Source: Verrucomicrobiota bacterium (GTDB lineage: Bacteria; Chlamydiota; Chlamydiia; Chlamydiales; Rhabdochlamydiaceae). Taken from it: 64,000 bases of DNA. The stretch is taken from positions 1 to 64,000 of the forward strand of contig JAFEGH010000006.1 in the NCBI GenBank assembly GCA_018240065.1, read 5' to 3'. A program made the translations under genes and the position numbers. Positions within the stretch are counted from its first letter, which is position 1. Each line of letters opens with the position of its first letter. Under the pieces are notes generated by a model. That model worked only from the letters and a program-made list of their open reading frames with translations, ran no database searches and had not been told where the DNA came from. Shown piece after piece: positions 38,735-48,333 of the stretch.

Positions 38735-39817
38735 TTAAATTGTTTTACGGTAGTTAAAGCCAATGATCCCCCAGCAGAGGAGAAGGGGCGCAAGGACAGC
38801 CAGGTAAGGGGAGCAGACGAGGTTCTCTCCCAGGATGACGGCGGCGTCCATCATGGCAAAAAAGGCGACGAAGCCAAAGAGGGCGATCGCGTAGGTGAAG
38901 AAGACGGATAGGTTTCTCGAATGGCGCAAGCAGAAAGGCGCGCCGGCTGCAATCACGAGGATGCTCAGGAAGGGTATGGTGAGCTTGAACAGGAAGTGGG
39001 TGAGGGCCTGAGGATATTCGTAAGCGGTCGTCTTGTTCTTTTGAAAGATCAGGCGCAGCAGTTCGCTCAACTTGCGATTCTCTAATGGAGTGTAGCCTTT
39101 GCCGGTAGGGTCTTCCTGCCATCGGAATTTGTCGAATCGGTATTGTTCGAAGGATTCTGTTTTCTCAAAATTTCCTTCGCTATTGCGTTTCAGGTGGTCG
39201 ACAAAATATCCAATGGGATTCGCAGGATCGCTGGAAAGGGAGTGCATGCGCCAGATGTCGCCTGTCGAGCGGATCCAGAAAACATCGAGATAGAGTTTAT
39301 TCTCCTTGTCCTCGGTTTGATAGACAATCTTGGAGCGGTCTTTGAGCGGGAGGACGTGGACAGGCTCCTTGCGGTTGCCGTGGCGCGAGTGTTTGAAGTG
39401 CTTTTCTCGGAAGCTGTCGAGGTGGTTGAGGCTGGCGGGGAGAAAAAATTCGGAGCTGGCCAGGTTGAAAAGAGCGCAGAGAAGTCCGATTTGGAAAAGA
39501 GGGCGAAGAATTTTTTTTAGCGGGAGTCCGGAGGACTGCAATGCGATCAGTTCTCCGCGGGTATTCATCGCAAAGAGGACTTTGAGCGTCGAGATCAGAA
39601 GGGCAAGGGGGATCAGCAAGTCGGCGCGTTTGATGAATTGGAAAACATAATATGTGGCGATGTGGGAGAGCTGGATCCTCTTGTCGACTATGAAGTCCTG
39701 CATATGCAGGGAGTAATCGACGAGGGCGTACAGGAAGAAGAAGCTCCCGAGGAAAAGGAGGAAGACTTTGAAGGTCTCGCGCAGGATGTAGCGTTCCCAG
39801 ATCGTCTTGACCATCAT
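38735..39817 (-). CDS. lptG: LPS export permease, LptG-like
   Basis: A 360-residue YjgP/YjgQ family protein: an N-terminal transmembrane pair (TFKVFLLFLGSFFFLYALVDYS), a periplasmic beta-jellyroll and C-terminal helices (LTIPFLSILVIAAGAPF). It forms, with LptF and LptB, the ABC transporter that extracts LPS from the inner membrane. Start and stop of the two permease genes overlap as ATGA at 39814-39817. The name LptG versus LptF follows gene order and is less certain than the family. Confidence 0.88.
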   Translation of the reverse strand: MMVKTIWERYILRETFKVFLLFLGSFFFLYALVDYSLHMQDFIVDKRIQLSHIATYYVFQFIKRADLLIPLALLISTLKVLFAMNTRGELIALQSSGLPLKKILRPLFQIGLLCALFNLASSEFFLPASLNHLDSFREKHFKHSRHGNRKEPVHVLPLKDRSKIVYQTEDKENKLYLDVFWIRSTGDIWRMHSLSSDPANPIGYFVDHLKRNSEGNFEKTESFEQYRFDKFRWQEDPTGKGYTPLENRKLSELLRLIFQKNKTTAYEYPQALTHFLFKLTIPFLSILVIAAGAPFCLRHSRNLSVFFTYAIALFGFVAFFAMMDAAVILGENLVCSPYLAVLAPLLLCWGIIGFNYRKTI

Positions 39818-40929
39818 TCGACACCCTCGCGGACAGATTTCAGGGACTTAAGCGATAGGAGGATGATCAGAGGGTGCGGGAGGAGGAAGACAGCTGTCGA
39901 GATCATCGGTGCATGACGGAACGATTTGGCTGCAATGAAGCAGACCAGGAACAGGGAGGCCAGGCCAATCGCCCAAACGAGCCCTTTTTTAGAGCGGTTG
40001 CGGCTGATCTGCATCCCGAAGGCAAGGCCGATCATCGTAAATGTGAAGGTCGCAAGCGAAATGGAGGCGCGGCGGGAAATTTCCACTTGAGCCCCTTTGC
40101 TGAGTAAGAACCGTCCTTTTTCTACGTAATCCAGGGCAAAGATCATCCGCAGCGGAAGATATTCGTAGCTAGCCGTCCAGTCGACTGTCTGGAGAAACTG
40201 GCTCAGGTTGGCCGCCTTGGTGTTCATCTCAGCCTGGTTCTCGATGACCAAATGATCGAATCCGGTCCCTTTCTTGGGGTCGACGCTGGAGATGAAAGTC
40301 ACTTGCTCTCCTTTCAGCAGATCTCCTTTCAACGCCAGTTCTTTGGCGGACATGACAGTCATGCGGCCGCTGGAGCTGTTTTTGACGACGAGCAAAACGT
40401 CCTCAGCGTACTTGTTGGACTTGAGTACGCCGATGTCGTAATAGGCGTTCCGGAGTTTGACCAGGCTCTCCTTTTGCAGGAGGAAGAGCGGGTTTTCCGC
40501 TACCATCTCGAAGATCTGCTGCTTGCTCATGGAGCGGCAGCGGGGAGAGATCTCGCTTGCGATCGTGAAGTTGATGAGAGTCAAAAAGAATCCGGCGAAG
40601 AGCAGGGGAGCGGCGATCGTTTTCAGCCCGAAGCCGCACGTGCGCAGCGCCGTCAGTTCGTGGGTATGGCTCAAGCGCTGAAAGAGGAGCATCGAGGCGA
40701 TCAGGCACGAGACGGGAATGGCGATCGGGAGAATGTAAGGGATCTGGAGCAGAGCGAACAGCAGGACCTTGAGCGAGGAGGCTCCAGATGTCGCGAAGCG
40801 AGCGATCTCCTGAAAGCGCAGAACGATGAGGACGCTGATAAACGCGCCGACACAGAGCAGAAAGACCTGAAAGTAGCTGCGCAATAGATAGCGCCAGATT
40901 ATGGGCATTTGAATCAAAACTCTCATCAC
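39814..40929 (-). CDS. lptF: LPS export permease, LptF-like
   Basis: A 371-residue YjgP/YjgQ family permease with the IWRYLLRSYFQVFLLCVGAF start, the SCLIASMLLFQRLSHTHELTALRTCG membrane-coupling region (the segment that contacts LptB) and C-terminal helices (ASISLATFTFTMIGLAFGMQI). First gene of the lptF-lptG-PAP2 operon on the minus strand; divergent from tilS with 110 bases between. Confidence 0.88.
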   Translation of the reverse strand: MMRVLIQMPIIWRYLLRSYFQVFLLCVGAFISVLIVLRFQEIARFATSGASSLKVLLFALLQIPYILPIAIPVSCLIASMLLFQRLSHTHELTALRTCGFGLKTIAAPLLFAGFFLTLINFTIASEISPRCRSMSKQQIFEMVAENPLFLLQKESLVKLRNAYYDIGVLKSNKYAEDVLLVVKNSSSGRMTVMSAKELALKGDLLKGEQVTFISSVDPKKGTGFDHLVIENQAEMNTKAANLSQFLQTVDWTASYEYLPLRMIFALDYVEKGRFLLSKGAQVEISRRASISLATFTFTMIGLAFGMQISRNRSKKGLVWAIGLASLFLVCFIAAKSFRHAPMISTAVFLLPHPLIILLSLKSLKSVREGVE

Positions 40930-41039
40930 TAATCGTTGAGGGGGATTTTAAGGGATTCAAAATATTAGAAAAAGGGGTAAAACCATATAGATGCGATTTT
41001 CTTTGGGTATAAGAGACTCACTTTAATAGAATATTGTCC

Positions 41040-42026
41040 ATGAAAGATTTGATGTTCCTTGGTGTGAAAAAGTTTCTTGAGGAGAGGGAGGTCTCCGACC
41101 GTCCTTTGCTCCTGGGGTATTCCGGCGGGCCGGACTCGAGGGTCCTGCTCAAACTGCTGTCCGATTGCCGTCGCTTTTTCTCTTTCGAGCTGCACCTTGC
41201 CCATGTCGATCATGGATGGAGAGAGGAGAGCAAAAGGGAGGCCCAGGAGATCGCCAGGGAAGCGGACGAGTTGGGGTATCCTCTCCATATCCAGGCCCTC
41301 GGTCCAGAGGACTTCTCTAGCGGCAATTGGGAGGAGCAGGGGAGGGAGCACCGGTTAAAATTCTTTTCGAGAATCTATGAAAGGATCGGAGCCCAGGCCC
41401 TCGTCCTCGGCCACCACGCAGACGATCAGGCAGAGGTGGTGTTAAAGCGGGTTTTTGAAGGGGCCTCTCTGTTTTCAATGGGAGGGCTTGCCCCTGAGTC
41501 CAGCCTAATGGGCATGCAGGTTTGGCGGCCATTGCTGTCTGTCCAAAAGAAAGATGTTCTACAGTGGCTTTCCCAAAATAACATTAGCTGGTTTCAGGAC
41601 CCCACCAACAGCGACCCTCGCTTCTTGAGGGGGAAAATGCGAGAGGAGATGCTCCCCTCATTAAGATCCAGCTTTGGAAAGGAAGTCTCTTCCAATCTTT
41701 GCCGTCTCGGGGAGGAATCGAGGGAGGTCAAAGCCTTTTTTTCCGAATTGAACAGGCCGATCATCGCCTGTATCCAAAAAGCAGAGGGAGTACATAACCT
41801 TGACCTCAATCCTTTTCTTCCTCTCCCTCTTCTGCAAATGAAATATTTACTCAGGGAGTGGTTTTCGGTGCAAGGAGTAACATTTTCTCGGCAGATCCTC
41901 GAGAGTGTCGCATCAGCCGTGTTAAGCCGCGCGGCGGGAAAGAAATTTCTCTCTGGAGAAGGAGAGGTTCAAGTTGAAAAAGGGTTTTTGTGTTTCTTCA
42001 AAAATCTAAAACAAATGAAAGATTAA
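41040..42026 (+). CDS. tilS: tRNA(Ile)-lysidine synthase
   Basis: TilS puts lysine on C34 of the tRNA-Ile2 CAU anticodon so that it reads AUA. The 328-residue protein has the PP-loop LLGYSGGPDSRVLL, AHVDHGWREES and LGHHADDQAE motifs. It lacks the full C-terminal domains of the E. coli enzyme, as expected for a short type. ATG 41040 is taken as start; a TTG at 41034 is in frame. It precedes ftsH, as in C. trachomatis. Confidence 0.93.
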   Translation: MKDLMFLGVKKFLEEREVSDRPLLLGYSGGPDSRVLLKLLSDCRRFFSFELHLAHVDHGWREESKREAQEIAREADELGYPLHIQALGPEDFSSGNWEEQGREHRLKFFSRIYERIGAQALVLGHHADDQAEVVLKRVFEGASLFSMGGLAPESSLMGMQVWRPLLSVQKKDVLQWLSQNNISWFQDPTNSDPRFLRGKMREEMLPSLRSSFGKEVSSNLCRLGEESREVKAFFSELNRPIIACIQKAEGVHNLDLNPFLPLPLLQMKYLLREWFSVQGVTFSRQILESVASAVLSRAAGKKFLSGEGEVQVEKGFLCFFKNLKQMKD

Positions 42027-42316
42027 CAGAAAAAAATAATCTAAATCATTTGCTTTTTTTATCTTAAAATTAAATTTTGAATAAAAAAAAGACAAATTAA
42101 TCCCTGTTTGTTAACATGAGGGAACCGGGTGTCGACCTGTGGAATAAGGGTTCTGCGGGAGAACGCTGACCCGTCTGAGGATAGTTTTACGCTCTAAAAG
42201 CGGCTCTTTTCAGGGGGGAAATGTTCTTTACTTTAATCGACGGCCAATGGTTTAATTTATCATCTGGGACTCTTTGATTTACGTCGGAGAATTCCGCTTA
42301 AACGTGTATAAAACCT
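42027..42316. other. 290-bp ftsH leader region with small hairpins
   Basis: No gene seen. The first 80 bases are AT-rich (possible promoter near TTGAATA at 42075). The region 42120-42230 is more GC-rich and contains GTTCT-GCGGG-AGAAC and neighbouring G/C-rich runs that could fold. I could not match it to a known RNA family. Confidence 0.35.
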
Positions 42317-45073
42317 ATGAGCAATGACAATATGAAACCTGAATCTAATAAACGAGGCTTCCCCGGCGGGTTCTTCATCTTCCTTTTGGCTGCGATTCTA
42401 ATCATCCTCACTGTCCAGAATCTCAACAGCGAGAAGACTGCCAAAGTCGGCTTCAGCCATCAGCTCGAACATCTCGTCAATCTCGATTTGATTCAGAAAG
42501 AAGACAGTCGAAAAATTGCTCTTAACGACAATCTTGTCACATTCAGCGGCAAATTCAAAGACAAGCAGACCGATGAGGCCAAGTCCAGATACCGCTACCT
42601 GGAGCTGCTCAACCGCAACCATGAACTGACCGGACAGAAGAAGGAGCTCGACCAGGAGCTGACTGGCTCCCGCCAGAACGTCAAAGAGGCGTCCGATCTT
42701 TTTCTCCGCTTGAGCGGCCAGCCGATCCCTAAAGGGGGCTTCCTTGTCGTCGACCCGATCTATAATACCGCGTCTCAGGACAATGCGATCATTGTCAAAG
42801 GCCTTTCCGATCGCGAGATCACAAGTCTTGCCGACCTGGAAAAGCTTTTCCCTGCGATCTCCCATGATCAGAATGCCGCCGCAGTCGATTCTTATGGTAA
42901 AGACCTACTTACTCTCATCGAGAGATTCCGCTCTCCTGCACTGGGGATTGGCAGCGAAGCGATGAAGCAGCAACTTAAGGATTTAGAACGGGATGTCGCA
43001 GCAGCTTCAAACCTCTCTTCCGAACAGAACGTCCAGGAGCAGCTCTCCGTTTATCGCAATGCCCTGACCGCGCTCGACGAGATCGTTGCCGAGATCAACA
43101 AGGAACAGCAGAACGTCCGCCTCGTGCAGCTCAGGAGCGTGCGCAATTATAAAGCCCAGCTCGAGCAATCGGCCTACGTCGCCGAGGAACTTGAAAAGAA
43201 CGATGCCCAGTTAGACAAAGCGCGCCTGGCAGTTGCCAACGTCACCTGGTATTTCAACAACCAGGAGCTCTCTACTCGTGCCTTGGAGAAACAGGACCCG
43301 GAAATTTTTGGACACTGGTTCGCCCAGGCGAAACAGGAGTGGGATAACTTTGCCACAAACAAAGGAGCCTTTTTCAAAGCCCCCGATCAGCCCCGCAATG
43401 CCGTTCTGGAAAAGACTTTCAAGAGCGAGGAGCCATCTCCTAACTACTTTAGCTACCTGCTGACGATCCTTCCCGTGGTCCTCGTCGTCCTTCTTCTTTA
43501 CTTCGTCTTCTCCCGTCAGATGAAGGGAGTCGGCAGCAATGCGATGAATTTCGGCAAGTCTCCTGCGAAGATGCTGACAAAAGAACGCAATAAGGTCACC
43601 TTCAAAGATGTCGCAGGCTGCGATGAAGCGAAAGATGAATTGCAGGAGATCGTCGACTTTCTAAAAGACCCATCTAAGTTCACAGCTCTTGGCGCACGCA
43701 TCCCTAAAGGGGTGCTCATGGTCGGAGCTCCGGGCACAGGTAAAACCCTTGTCGCCAAGGCGATTGCCGGCGAAGCGGACCGCCCCTTCTTTTTTATCTC
43801 GGGTTCCGATTTCGTCGAAATGTTCGTCGGCGTCGGCGCCAGCCGTATCCGCGACCTTTTCGATCAGGCGAAAAAACATGCGCCTTGCATTATCTTCATC
43901 GATGAGATCGACGCTGTGGGACGCCACCGTGGCTCCGGAATCGGCGGCGGACATGATGAAAGAGAACAGACCTTGAACCAGCTCCTCGTAGAGATGGACG
44001 GATTCGACACCAATGAAGGCGTCATCCTGATCGCTGCGACCAACCGCCCTGATGTGCTTGATAAAGCGCTCCTTCGTCCGGGCCGTTTCGACCGCCGCGT
44101 CATCATCGATCTGCCTGATGTGAAGGGACGTTTTGAGATCCTGAAGGTCCATGCCCGCAAAATCAAACTTGACCCATCCGTCGAGCTGATGGACATCGCC
44201 CGCAACACACCAGGCGCTTCCGGCGCTGACCTCGCCAATATCCTGAACGAGTCGGCCCTGCTCGCTGCCCGCAAAGGCAGATCCGCTGTCACCGGCCCCG
44301 ACGCTGCAGAAGCGTGCGATAAGGTGCGCTATGGCAAAGAGCGAAGAAGCCTTGAAATTGACCAGAATGAAAAACGCACGACTGCTTATCACGAGTCAGG
44401 TCATGCCGTTGTCGCCCTGTGCGTCAAGCATGCAGACCCTGTTGAAAAAGTGACCATCATCCCACGCGGGCTGTCTCTTGGCGCGACCCATTTCATGCCA
44501 AAGAAGAACCGCTTAAGCTACTGGAAGACCGAAATCCTCGACCAGCTGGCCGTTCTCATGGGCGGTCGAGTGGCCGAAGAGCTCTTCGTCGGAGATATTT
44601 CCAGCGGTGCGCAAATGGACATCACCCAGGCGACCCGTCTGGTTCGCAGCATGGTCTGCGAATGGGGGATGACTGACAAACTTGGCGCTGTTGCTTATGA
44701 TGAACGGGCGGACGGCGGTCAATATCTTGGAATGCCGAACTATCATGAGAAGTCCTACTCTGAGTCAACTGCGGAAGCGATTGACAAGGAAGTGAGATCA
44801 CTCCTGGATGCAGCCCATAAGCGCGCCGTTGAGATCATCGAGGCCAATCGTCAGCAAGTCCAGCTCATGACCGAGATGCTCATGGAATTCGAGTCTTTGG
44901 ACCGCAACGACGTTCTTGAGATCATGAAAGGCGGTTTCGATGTCGAGAAGAAGAAAGAGCGTATGAAGATGTCTCAAGACCTGCAGCGCAAAACGCCGCC
45001 GCCCCCGCCAGAGCGCATCTCTGACAGGGACGAACCGACGCTTCCCGACAGCCCGTCTCCCCAGCAGATCTAG
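42317..45073 (+). CDS. ftsH: ATP-dependent zinc metalloprotease FtsH (chlamydial long form)
   Basis: A membrane-bound AAA+ protease that degrades misassembled membrane proteins and regulators. The 918-residue chain has TM1 at about 14-32, a soluble segment of about 340 residues with coiled-coil character ([20 protein letters not shown]), TM2 at about 378-400, AAA domain with Walker A GAPGTGKT 470-477 and Walker [33 protein letters not shown], and zinc site HESGH starting H692. Typical FtsH is about 650 residues with a roughly 75-residue intermembrane loop; the long loop matches the chlamydial form. A Pro-rich tail follows. Downstream of tilS. Confidence 0.97.
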   Translation: MSNDNMKPESNKRGFPGGFFIFLLAAILIILTVQNLNSEKTAKVGFSHQLEHLVNLDLIQKEDSRKIALNDNLVTFSGKFKDKQTDEAKSRYRYLELLNRNHELTGQKKELDQELTGSRQNVKEASDLFLRLSGQPIPKGGFLVVDPIYNTASQDNAIIVKGLSDREITSLADLEKLFPAISHDQNAAAVDSYGKDLLTLIERFRSPALGIGSEAMKQQLKDLERDVAAASNLSSEQNVQEQLSVYRNALTALDEIVAEINKEQQNVRLVQLRSVRNYKAQLEQSAYVAEELEKNDAQLDKARLAVANVTWYFNNQELSTRALEKQDPEIFGHWFAQAKQEWDNFATNKGAFFKAPDQPRNAVLEKTFKSEEPSPNYFSYLLTILPVVLVVLLLYFVFSRQMKGVGSNAMNFGKSPAKMLTKERNKVTFKDVAGCDEAKDELQEIVDFLKDPSKFTALGARIPKGVLMVGAPGTGKTLVAKAIAGEADRPFFFISGSDFVEMFVGVGASRIRDLFDQAKKHAPCIIFIDEIDAVGRHRGSGIGGGHDEREQTLNQLLVEMDGFDTNEGVILIAATNRPDVLDKALLRPGRFDRRVIIDLPDVKGRFEILKVHARKIKLDPSVELMDIARNTPGASGADLANILNESALLAARKGRSAVTGPDAAEACDKVRYGKERRSLEIDQNEKRTTAYHESGHAVVALCVKHADPVEKVTIIPRGLSLGATHFMPKKNRLSYWKTEILDQLAVLMGGRVAEELFVGDISSGAQMDITQATRLVRSMVCEWGMTDKLGAVAYDERADGGQYLGMPNYHEKSYSESTAEAIDKEVRSLLDAAHKRAVEIIEANRQQVQLMTEMLMEFESLDRNDVLEIMKGGFDVEKKKERMKMSQDLQRKTPPPPPERISDRDEPTLPDSPSPQQI

Positions 45074-45097
45074 GCTTCTTAAGCGAATCCAATTTAA

Positions 45098-45137
45098 AAA
45101 CCCTTCCTGCAGTTAAGATGCAGGAAGGGTTTTTTGT
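45098..45137. terminator. bidirectional rho-independent terminator
   Basis: AAACCCTTCCTGCA pairs perfectly with TGCAGGAAGGGTTT, loop GTTAAGA, T-run on the plus strand and A-run before the stem. It serves ftsH and the convergent GH18-like gene. Confidence 0.92.
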
Positions 45138-46451
45138 TTACCGACAAATTTCGAGGTTTTGCAGAGTCGAATAGAAGTCGATCATGGGCTGGGAAATGAA
45201 TTGCGCCTGGTTGCTGGGACCGGGAGCATAGCGGCTGGGGTCATAGTTCGGCCACCAGAAGGGGGCTCCCAGGGGGGCTGTATATCCATCCTCAATCAAT
45301 TGTCTTTGGATTTGCAGGAAGATCTTGGCCCCGGCCACCCCGCTAGGATCGGTTGATTTGACCGCCAGAGGGTCTGTTGGATCATTTGGCTCGTCGTAGA
45401 TATGTCCGGAAGCTGAAGAGCTATTCAGCTGGTATTTTGTCGCATCCTGGAAGCCGATGTGCACCAGGCCCGCATGGACAGGTTCGATGATCGTCAGCCA
45501 ATCCTCGATGCACCAATCGGGGATCAAAATGTCGTCGGGGAATATTTTCGCATCCAGGTAATACTTGGATCCGTTGTCATACATCATCAGATTGAGCCCG
45601 CTGAAAAGCTTGTAGAAGATTGGCTGGTCGTTCTGATCGTAAAAGAGGGGCTTGAGCGGACCATTGAATGTTTTTGGATCGTCTCCCTGGTGAGTGGATC
45701 CCCAAACAGTTTGGGTCAAACTTCCCTGGATCGTCAGGGTCGACGTTTTTCCCATGGAAGAGAGCTGATCGTTGAGCGTTAAAAAGAAGGCTGCCGCGCC
45801 CATTTCATTGCTAAGTGCTGCGGCGTTGATCCCTTCGACGTCAAAGTCGACGGAGGCTATGCCGTATTTTTGCATGAATTGGGAAAGTTTTGCAGCTTGT
45901 CCCTCGGGAGTATCACCCGGGCCCACAATGACGAAATCTGCAGGGGATGCATTCTCTCCGCCGAATGAGAGCGCCACTTTCATGTTCAATTGGTTGGCCG
46001 TTGTCGTGATGAGGTTGAGGATGTCGACGCCTGAGGGAAAGTGAACGTCGCTCGTAATCATCTGCTGCAAAAGGATCGCAATCGCGTCGTTGACCGAGAT
46101 TTTCGAAAAATTGCCTTCGGAATAGGCGTCTAAATCACAGAGCTGCGAGAAGGAAAGTTCGATCTGGTTCATTCCCGCGCTTTTCATTTGGGCAAAAAGC
46201 GATCTGAGATAGTTGGTAAAGGCAGTCACCTGGAATTCTTCATACCCTTCATTGGGATTGATCTGGTTCCACTTGATAAAGTCCCAAATGCTTCCGCTTA
46301 AGCCTCCCATGTCGAAATAGCACTCCTGCTGAGAGTAGGCCGGGTGGACTCTAAGCAATCGGTAGCGAGAGTCGACAGGACAGTGTTTCAAGACTTGCAG
46401 TTCGCAATGTTGCGGAAACTGAGCGTGGTACGGTGGGGGTTGTTCAGCCAT
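45138..46451 (-). CDS. GH18-like (chitinase-fold) protein
   Basis: The 437-residue protein shows GH18 landmarks: the KVALSFGGENASP strand-3 motif, the catalytic strand-4 motif SVDFDVEG with D202, D204 and E206 (canonical DxxDxDxE, first Asp replaced), NLMMYDNGS (strand-6 Met-Tyr-Asp), and a late aromatic stretch GAPFWWPNYD as in the substrate Trp region. Such enzymes hydrolyse chitin or other beta-1,4 GlcNAc polymers; the retained D-x-D-x-E suggests activity. There is no Sec signal, and the N-terminus is polar (MAEQPPPYHAQFPQHC), compatible with type III export. AAGGAG precedes the start. It sits alone in a chlamydial core region (ftsH...pnp), so it is an insertion. Confidence 0.72.
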   Translation of the reverse strand: MAEQPPPYHAQFPQHCELQVLKHCPVDSRYRLLRVHPAYSQQECYFDMGGLSGSIWDFIKWNQINPNEGYEEFQVTAFTNYLRSLFAQMKSAGMNQIELSFSQLCDLDAYSEGNFSKISVNDAIAILLQQMITSDVHFPSGVDILNLITTTANQLNMKVALSFGGENASPADFVIVGPGDTPEGQAAKLSQFMQKYGIASVDFDVEGINAAALSNEMGAAAFFLTLNDQLSSMGKTSTLTIQGSLTQTVWGSTHQGDDPKTFNGPLKPLFYDQNDQPIFYKLFSGLNLMMYDNGSKYYLDAKIFPDDILIPDWCIEDWLTIIEPVHAGLVHIGFQDATKYQLNSSSASGHIYDEPNDPTDPLAVKSTDPSGVAGAKIFLQIQRQLIEDGYTAPLGAPFWWPNYDPSRYAPGPSNQAQFISQPMIDFYSTLQNLEICR

Positions 46452-46860
46452 ATTCTCCTTAATGTCTAAAATTGTTTAAGGTCCCAACGCAGATTTCAGA
46501 TCCGCAGTTCCTATCTGGTCAAATTTGAATTTCCCAGTGAGTAAGGAACTTATTCAAATGGGCATTGCCAATATCTGACGCCGAGTTGCCTGTGCCTGGA
46601 AAATATACCATTATTTACCTGTGAATTGTAAATATTTTAATCCGTTTGTGAGAGGTTAATGGAAGACCTGCTCAGTCTCGCTTAAAACTGTCATAAACCG
46701 CTGTAATACAGTGGATTATATTATATATTTAGAAAGCGGAATGGAGTGGCTACAAAGAGTCGCATCGATGGCAATTGGCACTGCCAATAACAAAAAAAAT
46801 GTGTGATTTAGATTGTTTCTAATTAGTTTGGTTAATTGTTGTTTGTTTGATTGTTTTAAT
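46452..46860. other. intergenic region with no recognised gene
   Basis: Between divergent GH18-like and Inc-like genes. It contains a short inverted repeat CCGCTGTAATACAGTGG near 46698 and GGCA...TGCC pairs near 46770. AT-rich; nothing else identified. Confidence 0.4.
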
Positions 46861-46861
46861 G

Positions 46862-46891
46862 TTGTTTTGGTAATTGATAGTGTAATATAAT
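46862..46891 (+). promoter_or_regulatory. candidate promoter of the Inc-like gene
   Basis: TTGTTT at 46862-46867 and a perfect TATAAT at 46886-46891 with 18-base spacing. Transcription would begin near 46898, which supports ATG 46926 rather than the ATG at 46890 as translation start. Confidence 0.5.
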
Positions 46892-46925
46892 GTCCCCGAT
46901 TTTAATTAAATTTTTCGGAGTTATT

Positions 46926-48251
46926 ATGTCAGTTCAATTTAATGCTCCTTATCGACCCAACATGGATGCGAAGCAGGCTCTTCCTGTCGCCAAAACCGTT
47001 CCGGCCAATGACTTTTGGAAGACTAGATTGGCCGCGAACGGCAGCTGTGGGATGACCAATGTCGAGATCACACGTCTTTGCACCCGTCTGTCTGCTGTCG
47101 GCTTGGCGGTCGCTGGAATCGGGAGCGTTTCCCTCGCAGCCCTGGGGCTGGTCGCCTGGCCGATTGGCTTTGTCGCGATTCCTTGCGCCCTCGCCGCTGC
47201 TGGATTGGTCTGGTATAGCGTTCAGTTCAACGATTATGAAAACCCTGATGAGCTCGAGAAGTTTCGAAACGATGCCGCCCGGATGGGTCTGGAAAGTGTC
47301 ATGCAGACGTATGGATGGAACGACGTTCTTCGATTTGGAATCCTTTCTCCAGAGTCTTTCGCTCAGAAATACCGTCAGCATCTCCAGGGAAAGACTCTGA
47401 TTCAGGTGATGGACGCTTTTGAAAACGCTCTCCGTCGCATCTCTCAATGTCCTTCTCCCCGATTCGATTTCCAGGTTCCTCATCCTCGCGAGTCGGCAAG
47501 ACTCTGGCGTTCAGAAACGGCGGCCAAGACCTTTGAAGAGATCCTCCAGACTTATCCTTTGGAGAAACTGGAAAAATATTCCCTTGTGGAAGCAGGCGAG
47601 CTGAACTGCCTGAAAAGCCTGAAGCGGGAATATGATGTGATTAAAGCAAACCGTGATCAAAGAGTGGCCCAAGTGGAAAGAGAGTTCCAGGCAAGTACTG
47701 TAGAGCCGAAAAGAGTCTATGATCAGGAATGCGCCAGGGCCGATCAAGTTTACAATAACAACTACGCGGTCAGGGAGTTGCAAGGTTTTGAGCTCATCTA
47801 TGCAAGAGAAAGACAGACTGTGCAGGAGCAGCAGAATCGCAGCAAAAGGGAAGCCAGGGAGAGATTCGAACGGGCCGTGGCGCGGATTACCGACAATGGG
47901 AACATTGCCTATTCTGCTTTGCAACCGACTGAAAAAGGCCTCTACGATCAGCAGCAAATGGAACTGCAGCATGCTGAAAGCCAGGCGGACCTGGCAGCCC
48001 GACTGCAAATCCAAAATATCGACCAGCGCCGCCATGGACGGTTGATCCTTTTGAACACAGAAGAGGCAAGAGTGAGACAGGAGCGCGCAGGCGCCATCGA
48101 GAATGCTAAACGCGTCTATGACGCAGCGGTCATCGTTCAGCGCCAGCGCAAAGAGCAAAACTTAAGCCCCATAGAATCCTCCTTCCGTTCTTCGGCCAGT
48201 GACTTCAACGGACGCTTCCGCGCTTATCTGCGCACAATCGGCGTGCATTAA
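46926..48251 (+). CDS. Inc-like protein: bilobed hydrophobic hairpin plus long coiled coil
   Basis: From ATG 46926 (CGGAG five bases before) the 441-residue protein has no Sec signal. A paired hydrophobic stretch at roughly 50-95 (LSAVGLAVAGIGSVSLAALG, then PIGFVAIPCALAAAGLVWYS) separated by a short turn is the bilobed signature of chlamydial inclusion membrane (Inc) proteins. The rest is soluble and, from about 225, strongly coiled-coil with Arg/Glu/Gln repeats (EARERFERAVARI, QQQMELQHAESQADL). Incs are type III-secreted into the vacuole membrane with both ends facing the host cytosol. I infer this role; another membrane coiled-coil protein is possible. Confidence 0.62.
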   Translation: MSVQFNAPYRPNMDAKQALPVAKTVPANDFWKTRLAANGSCGMTNVEITRLCTRLSAVGLAVAGIGSVSLAALGLVAWPIGFVAIPCALAAAGLVWYSVQFNDYENPDELEKFRNDAARMGLESVMQTYGWNDVLRFGILSPESFAQKYRQHLQGKTLIQVMDAFENALRRISQCPSPRFDFQVPHPRESARLWRSETAAKTFEEILQTYPLEKLEKYSLVEAGELNCLKSLKREYDVIKANRDQRVAQVEREFQASTVEPKRVYDQECARADQVYNNNYAVRELQGFELIYARERQTVQEQQNRSKREARERFERAVARITDNGNIAYSALQPTEKGLYDQQQMELQHAESQADLAARLQIQNIDQRRHGRLILLNTEEARVRQERAGAIENAKRVYDAAVIVQRQRKEQNLSPIESSFRSSASDFNGRFRAYLRTIGVH

Positions 48252-48278
48252 TCATTCTCACTGAATCCCGACAAAAAA

Positions 48279-48311
48279 AAACTCTCCCAGTCTTACCGGG
48301 AGAGTTTTTTT
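48279..48311. terminator. bidirectional rho-independent terminator
   Basis: AAACTCTCCC pairs with GGGAGAGTTT around AGTCTTACC; A-run before, T-run after. Serves the Inc-like gene and pnp on opposite strands. Confidence 0.9.
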
Positions 48312-48333
48312 TGCGATGAAGCCTTGGCTTCTA

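Noticed and set aside
43661..44392. 243-codon minus-strand frame opposite ftsH
   Set aside because: Covers the AAA domain on the other strand; shadow frame.
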